Shown here piece after piece: positions 60,489 through 64,000 of a stretch of DNA of 64,000 nt (its first letter is position 1; the number at the start of each line of letters is the position of its first letter). The notes beneath the pieces are model-generated. The model worked only from the letters and a program-made list of their open reading frames with translations, did not search any database and was not told the origin of the DNA. Source of the DNA: an uncultured Kiritimatiellota bacterium (lineage in GTDB: Bacteria > Verrucomicrobiota > Kiritimatiellia > RFP12 > UBA1067); NCBI GenBank assembly GCA_934635385.1, contig CAKTZI010000013.1:20160-84159 (forward strand), in the 5' to 3' direction. A program made the translations under genes and the position numbers.

Positions 60489-63305
60489 CTATCGGACGGT
60501 GAGCAGCGAGACGGGGCCAAGGAGGCCTGACGGGAGCGGCGCGTCGTCCTTCGTCCAGTGCTTCCACGTGGCAAAGGTCAGTTTGCCGCTTGGACTCGGC
60601 TTGTTCTCCCGGATGAACGACGGCCATCCGTTCAAATGCCGCGCCATCAGGGGTTGTCCCGGCTCGAACGTGCAGTCCTCCGGCTTGAAGTCGTCACCGA
60701 TGATCCGGTTCGGCCACAGGTTCGTGACACGCACGACAAGATCGAGCGTGCCGGACGCAGCGGCCTCCGTCACGTCCACGCGGAACGGCGGCTTCCACAG
60801 CGTGGGGAAGGTGCGCCCGTTGACCGTCACGTCCGCGAAATGCTTCACGTCTCCAAGATCGAGGAAGAGCCGCGCCCCGGCGACGGGCGGCGTCACGCTC
60901 ACGGCCGTGCGGTAGGTGACCGTGCCCGAAAAGAACTTCAGATCTGGGTCGGCGAGCGTCGTCCAGTCCACCAGCGCGGCCAGCGTCACCGTCTTCACCG
61001 TGGCGCCACCCGTGTACCAGTCCACGGGGAAGTCGAGCGTCCACGGACCCGTCACCTCCCGACGTGTGACCTCCGTCGCGCCACAGGCGACCTTGAGCGG
61101 CGTCAGTTCGTCGAACGTCGGCGCGGGCGGCAGGGCCGACGGCGGCGCGGACGCTTCAGGCGTGCGAAACACGACGAACCACGAGGCACAGGGCTCGAAC
61201 GGAATTCGCACCGTCGTCACGCCGTCCTTTGATGCGTAGGGGACGCCCTTCCTCACCGCGCCCGTTTCGGGATTCCAGAGTTCGGGCACACGGCCCGCCG
61301 TGCGGAAGGACACGTCCACACGGCACGGCGTCTCGCGCGGCGAGGCGACGAAGTACCAGTCCGCCCGGCCGTCCCGCCGATGGATCCAGTTGATCTTCGC
61401 CGCCCTGTCGTTCCACGCGACGTCCGGCGTGCGCACGGCGAGGGCGTCTTTCGCCTCCTCGAACGTCAGGATGTCGGCGCCGGCGGCCCTGAGGCGCGCG
61501 ACGCCCGCCCGCGACGCGGGCAAAAGCTCGAACGTCCGCTCCGGCAGGACGAGCGTGCGGTAGCGCTGACCCGACGGCAGCACGAGCTCGCCGTTCTCGA
61601 CGCGCATCTCGGCAAGCGTCGTGTCCGACACGAAGTCGTAGGTGAAGCCCGTCGGCACGGGCACGGGCATCTTGTGCGGATTGTGCCCCCAGTTGATGTA
61701 GAGGTAGCCGGCCGGACAGTACCACGCGACATCGCAGACGAACGCCCCTTCCTGCAGAAGGTATTGGCAGCGCTGCTGGTATTTCAGCCACGGCTTCGCT
61801 TGCTTCCACCATGTCTGGGTGCGGTCGAAGTGGACGCCGAACGGACCCATCGTCATGCCGGGGAGGCGCACCGGGTTCATCCACGGCTGGTGCGCGAAGC
61901 GGTGATAGATGATGCGGTTGAGGCCTTCCGAGTAAACCCAGTCGCACTTCGCCTTCATGCTCCACGGCGTATTCTGCCAGCGGCCCTCCTGCGCGTTGGT
62001 GGTGAAGGATTCCGCCGCGACGAGGCGCCGCCCCTTCGCATGGGCGATCGAAGCGGCCTGGCGCACCCAGTGCGGACTGTCCAGCTTCGCCCAGAACTCG
62101 GCCGTCGGGATGTCCGCGTACTCGCCGTAAAGGAGGTCGTCGGAGGGAATCTCGCCGTAAGGCTCGATCGCGAGCTGCAGTCCGCAGGCGTGCGCAAGGC
62201 GGCGCATCTCGCCCGCGTAGTTCTCGGCGAATGCGTCCGTGACGGTCAGACGGAAGTCGCGGTAGAAGCGCTCCGTCTCGGCGACGGAGCCGACGACGCG
62301 GCCGCACAGCGCGGGCAACCAAGGCGTGATCGCGTAGCCGGCGTGCCGCGCGAATGTCTTCTCGAAGTCGTGCGTCCAGTTCTGCGTGCCAACCTCATAG
62401 CTGTCGTTCAGCACCGTCTTGAGCGGCCCGTTCGGCCCGGCCAGTTCGGGGCCGAGCGCCTTCACCGTCTTCTCGACATAGTTCGCCCAGTGAATGCGCA
62501 GGGCCTCCTTCGAGAGCTTGTCGCATTCGAGCCCCTTGCCGAGGCGCGTCCCCGTGCCGTTCTGGCGGTTGAGGGCACGATAGCCGACGCGCAGAACCGT
62601 CCAGTCGCCCGCCGGCAGCGCACAGGCGAGCGTCCCGTCCGCGAAGTCAGCCGTGAGGTCGCGCACGTCTTCGCGCCGCACCACGGCGGCGGCAGGCGCG
62701 ACGCGCGTGTCGGCGACGTCATACTTGCGTCCGGGGTCGGAGAAGCACTTGAATTTCCAGTCCTTCAGCTCGAACGTCTCCGTGGGCGCGGGAAACGCCA
62801 CGACGGCGATGTCGCGGTAGAAGCCCACCTTGTCCTCCGGCTGCGACAAGGCAACCTTCACGTCGCCGCCGCCCTTGACCGCCGTCGCGGTGAAGCAGAC
62901 CGTCTTCATCGCGTAGTAGGGCGTGTTCCACGGGCCGCCCGAGTTCGCCCAGCCCGAACAGTTCGCCATGCCGAGCTCCAGACCGAGGCGTTTGGCCTCC
63001 TGCGCAGCGAACTTCACCGTCGCGTACCACTCCGGCGTGTTGAAGGCGAGCGTTCCCTCCGGAACGCCCCAGCGTGTGCGGAGTCCCGCGTCGAAGAGGA
63101 TCGCGCCGCCAATGCCGACCTCGGCCATCGCCTCCAGGTCGGCCGTGATGCCTTCGCGCGTCACGTTGCCCGCCATCCAGTGCCACCAGACCTGCGGCTT
63201 GGCCGCGTCCGGCGGCGCACGGAAGCCGTCCTCAAGGTCTGCCGCGTAGATCCCCGAACACAGGAAAGCCGCCGTGACGCCCACCTGCAATGTTATTCTC
63301 TTCAT
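60489..63305 (-). CDS. GH106-type alpha-L-rhamnosidase, secreted
   Basis: 938 residues with a signal peptide (MKRITLQVGVTAAFLCSGIYAADL). The first part matches GH106: PPDAAKPQVWWHWMAGNVTREGITADLEAM, IGGAILFD, FNTPEWYATVKFAAQEAKRLGLELGMANCSGW and NDSYEVGTQNWTHDFE, with the acidic residues of the inverting mechanism. The C-terminal part is a set of beta-rich domains, including a galactose-binding-like module (LFLDLGDVKHFADVTVNGRTF). The enzyme would remove terminal rhamnose from pectin side chains or other glycans and fits with the galacturonate-type enzyme elsewhere in the window. Confidence 0.9.
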   Translation of the reverse strand: MKRITLQVGVTAAFLCSGIYAADLEDGFRAPPDAAKPQVWWHWMAGNVTREGITADLEAMAEVGIGGAILFDAGLRTRWGVPEGTLAFNTPEWYATVKFAAQEAKRLGLELGMANCSGWANSGGPWNTPYYAMKTVCFTATAVKGGGDVKVALSQPEDKVGFYRDIAVVAFPAPTETFELKDWKFKCFSDPGRKYDVADTRVAPAAAVVRREDVRDLTADFADGTLACALPAGDWTVLRVGYRALNRQNGTGTRLGKGLECDKLSKEALRIHWANYVEKTVKALGPELAGPNGPLKTVLNDSYEVGTQNWTHDFEKTFARHAGYAITPWLPALCGRVVGSVAETERFYRDFRLTVTDAFAENYAGEMRRLAHACGLQLAIEPYGEIPSDDLLYGEYADIPTAEFWAKLDSPHWVRQAASIAHAKGRRLVAAESFTTNAQEGRWQNTPWSMKAKCDWVYSEGLNRIIYHRFAHQPWMNPVRLPGMTMGPFGVHFDRTQTWWKQAKPWLKYQQRCQYLLQEGAFVCDVAWYCPAGYLYINWGHNPHKMPVPVPTGFTYDFVSDTTLAEMRVENGELVLPSGQRYRTLVLPERTFELLPASRAGVARLRAAGADILTFEEAKDALAVRTPDVAWNDRAAKINWIHRRDGRADWYFVASPRETPCRVDVSFRTAGRVPELWNPETGAVRKGVPYASKDGVTTVRIPFEPCASWFVVFRTPEASAPPSALPPAPTFDELTPLKVACGATEVTRREVTGPWTLDFPVDWYTGGATVKTVTLAALVDWTTLADPDLKFFSGTVTYRTAVSVTPPVAGARLFLDLGDVKHFADVTVNGRTFPTLWKPPFRVDVTEAAASGTLDLVVRVTNLWPNRIIGDDFKPEDCTFEPGQPLMARHLNGWPSFIRENKPSPSGKLTFATWKHWTKDDAPLPSGLLGPVSLLTVR

Positions 63306-63364
63306 GTTGTCTTTTCCTCCATGCTTTTACCTCCTATTAGTTTTTGCCCTTTCAGGATGCAGAC

Positions 63365-63373
63365 AGTATATCA
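63365..63373 (-). promoter_or_regulatory. Extended -10 promoter of the GH106 gene
   Basis: TGATATACT on the minus strand, 59 nt before the start codon; an AGGAAAA ribosome-binding site is also present. Confidence 0.7.
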
Positions 63374-63432
63374 CAAAACCGCCCCCTCTGACACAAAAGA
63401 CATATCAACTTTTTTCGGTCTGCCCAGCGCCT

Positions 63433-63473
63433 GAGAATTTTCCGCAATTAATTCTCATTTTTGCATTATCTGC
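63433..63473. repeat. Left copy of a duplicated promoter-like segment
   Basis: This stretch shares AGAATTTTCCGCA (63434-63446) and TTCTCATTT (63452-63460) with 63698-63724 at a constant offset of 264 bp. It carries GAGAATT/AATTCTC dyad symmetry. The -10-like part (GCATTAT) is degenerate compared with the right copy. Confidence 0.65.
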
Positions 63474-63607
63474 AGAAGCAGTTGCAGAACCCCGGTCGCG
63501 ACAAGCGCGACCCTCCCGTATCTTCGCAAGATCGCAATAATCCGGCGTTTTTCGGGAGGGACGGGCTTGTCCCGTCCGCAACCGCGAAGGTTTTGCAACT
63601 GCCTCTG
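63473..63607. repeat. Inverted-repeat element with two covarying hairpins (family E)
   Basis: End arms at 63473-63491 and 63589-63607 pair at 17 of 19 positions. Inside lie two 25-bp copies of one hairpin motif in opposite orientation: 63494-63518 (GGTCGCG, ACAAG, CGCGACC, CTCCCG) and 63553-63577 (GGACGGG, ACAAG, CCCGTCC, CTCCCG when read on the minus strand). The copies differ only by two compensatory base-pair swaps. A small hairpin ATCTT-CGC-AAGAT lies between. No coding sequence is supported here. Confidence 0.75.
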
Positions 63608-63725
63608 TACAAAACACACCGTCAAGATCGCTTTTCGGCTCTCAACCTTGAAATCTGCCCGCCAAGAGATGGGGACAGCCTTGCGACTTAAGACTTAAGA
63701 ATTTTCCGCAGCAAGTTCTCATTTA

Positions 63726-63734
63726 TGGTATAAT
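63726..63734 (+). promoter_or_regulatory. Extended -10 promoter of the plus-strand gene at 63901
   Basis: TGGTATAAT on the plus strand. The leader to the start codon is about 160 nt, with a hairpin TTCCGC-7 nt-GCGGAA at 63778-63796, and an AGGAAAGGAAGAAGGAC ribosome-binding region just before the ATG. It is the right copy of the duplicated promoter segment. Confidence 0.65.
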
Positions 63735-63900
63735 GTGCGGCATCGGCGCGGGAGGTGCGTGTCCCGAAGATATTAGGTTCCGCACACGAAGCGGAAACAC
63801 GTGACACGACCAGCGGGCGGGGCTGCACCGCCGGGGGGCGCAGACGCGAACGGCAGACTCGGACACGCGACACAACGAACAGAGGAAAGGAAGAAGGACA

Positions 63901-64000
63901 TGGCACGGAAGACCTACGAGCACTCGGCGTACTGGTACGCGAAGAACCGCGGCCAGACGCGCAGCGACAGGGCCTCGCACGTCGAGCGGCTGATCGACGG
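63901..64000 (+). CDS. Unknown protein, only the first 33 residues in the window
   Basis: The only plus-strand protein gene in the window. It starts MARKTYEHSAYWYAKNRGQ and continues TRSDRASHVERLIDG to the edge. The start is supported by GGAAGAAGGAC directly upstream and an extended -10 box about 160 nt further up. No family can be assigned from so few residues. The long leader is interesting and not explained. Confidence 0.6.

Noticed and set aside
63405..63617. Minus-strand 70-codon frame in the intergenic region
   Set aside because: It consists of the inverted-repeat element read in one frame; stems and loops explain the sequence better.

Overview
The window comes from a GC-rich bacterium. 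I infer a member of the PVC superphylum (Verrucomicrobiota, Kiritimatiellota or Lentisphaerota type). Supporting points are LL-diaminopimelate aminotransferase (DapL) in place of a complete dap succinylase route, a GH106 rhamnosidase, a GHL10 protein, a Bat-like TPR protein with a C-terminal ERDW-type tail, and Tad-pilus genes that carry FHA domains. This is inference from gene content; there is no rRNA in the window. Every recognised protein gene except the truncated one at the far right end lies on the minus strand, often with ATGA, GTGA or TGATG stop/start overlaps, so the window reads as long co-directional operons.

Layout from left to right. 1-1603: an FHA-membrane protein (cut by the window edge) and TadC. 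1620-4507: RNase HII and a first type II restriction-modification pair. 4518-8881: HtpG, a short tagaturonate-reductase-like enzyme and DapL. 9008-9314: two convergent tRNA genes, Thr(UGU) with an unusually long variable arm and Leu(GAG). 9395-12881: an operon of FmdB-like zinc ribbon, PyrF, a Bat-like TPR protein and MurG. 12953-16966: GHL10 protein, MATE-like flippase, TruA and a small lipoprotein. 17011-19342: HolA, a PTS EIIA-like protein and a HAD phosphatase. 19355-24888: a small membrane protein, a histidine kinase, a U32 peptidase and Lnt. 24977-25781: a non-coding element bounded by inverted repeats. 25794-28702: TlyA and a PurH-type cyclohydrolase domain fused to an acyl-CoA synthetase. 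28737-40840: RsmB, ValS, RecD2, ThrC, an unknown 581-residue protein, MazG, GatA and GatC. 40881-49959: PbpC, a bacterial alpha-2-macroglobulin, TatD, HIT and a polyprenol-phosphate mannosyltransferase. 49967-54278: a second restriction-modification and nuclease island (unknown protein, restriction enzyme, DNA methyltransferase, Vsr, YhcG-type nuclease). 54281-60438: IspF, an FAD oxidoreductase, CoaC, Rpe, a YhcH-type protein, an FHA-CpaF fusion and CpaB. 60489-63305: GH106. 63306-63900: a repeat-rich intergenic region and the promoter of the only plus-strand protein gene.

The most unusual signal is a set of short repeat families that sit in frame inside ordinary housekeeping genes. Family A is a 39-bp unit made of four 8-bp words (ATTCG plus three bases) followed by ATTTC plus two bases. 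It occurs as an inverted pair in rsmB and singly in valS, thrC and gatA, with a decayed copy in the tatD-like gene. Family B is four 9-bp words of the type GACnnGAGG, in the signal-peptide region of the Bat-like gene and in the tatD-like gene. Other 7- and 9-bp word arrays lie in lnt and the U32 gene. Two further hairpin families, one pair inside valS and one pair at 63.5 kb, differ between copies only by compensatory base-pair swaps. Array lengths are multiples of three, and no copy interrupts its host gene.

Fourteen transcription units start with an extended -10 box of the form TGnTATA(A/C)T. In three places this box overlaps the stop codon of the preceding gene, and twice it lies only 6 nt from the start codon, which suggests leaderless mRNAs.
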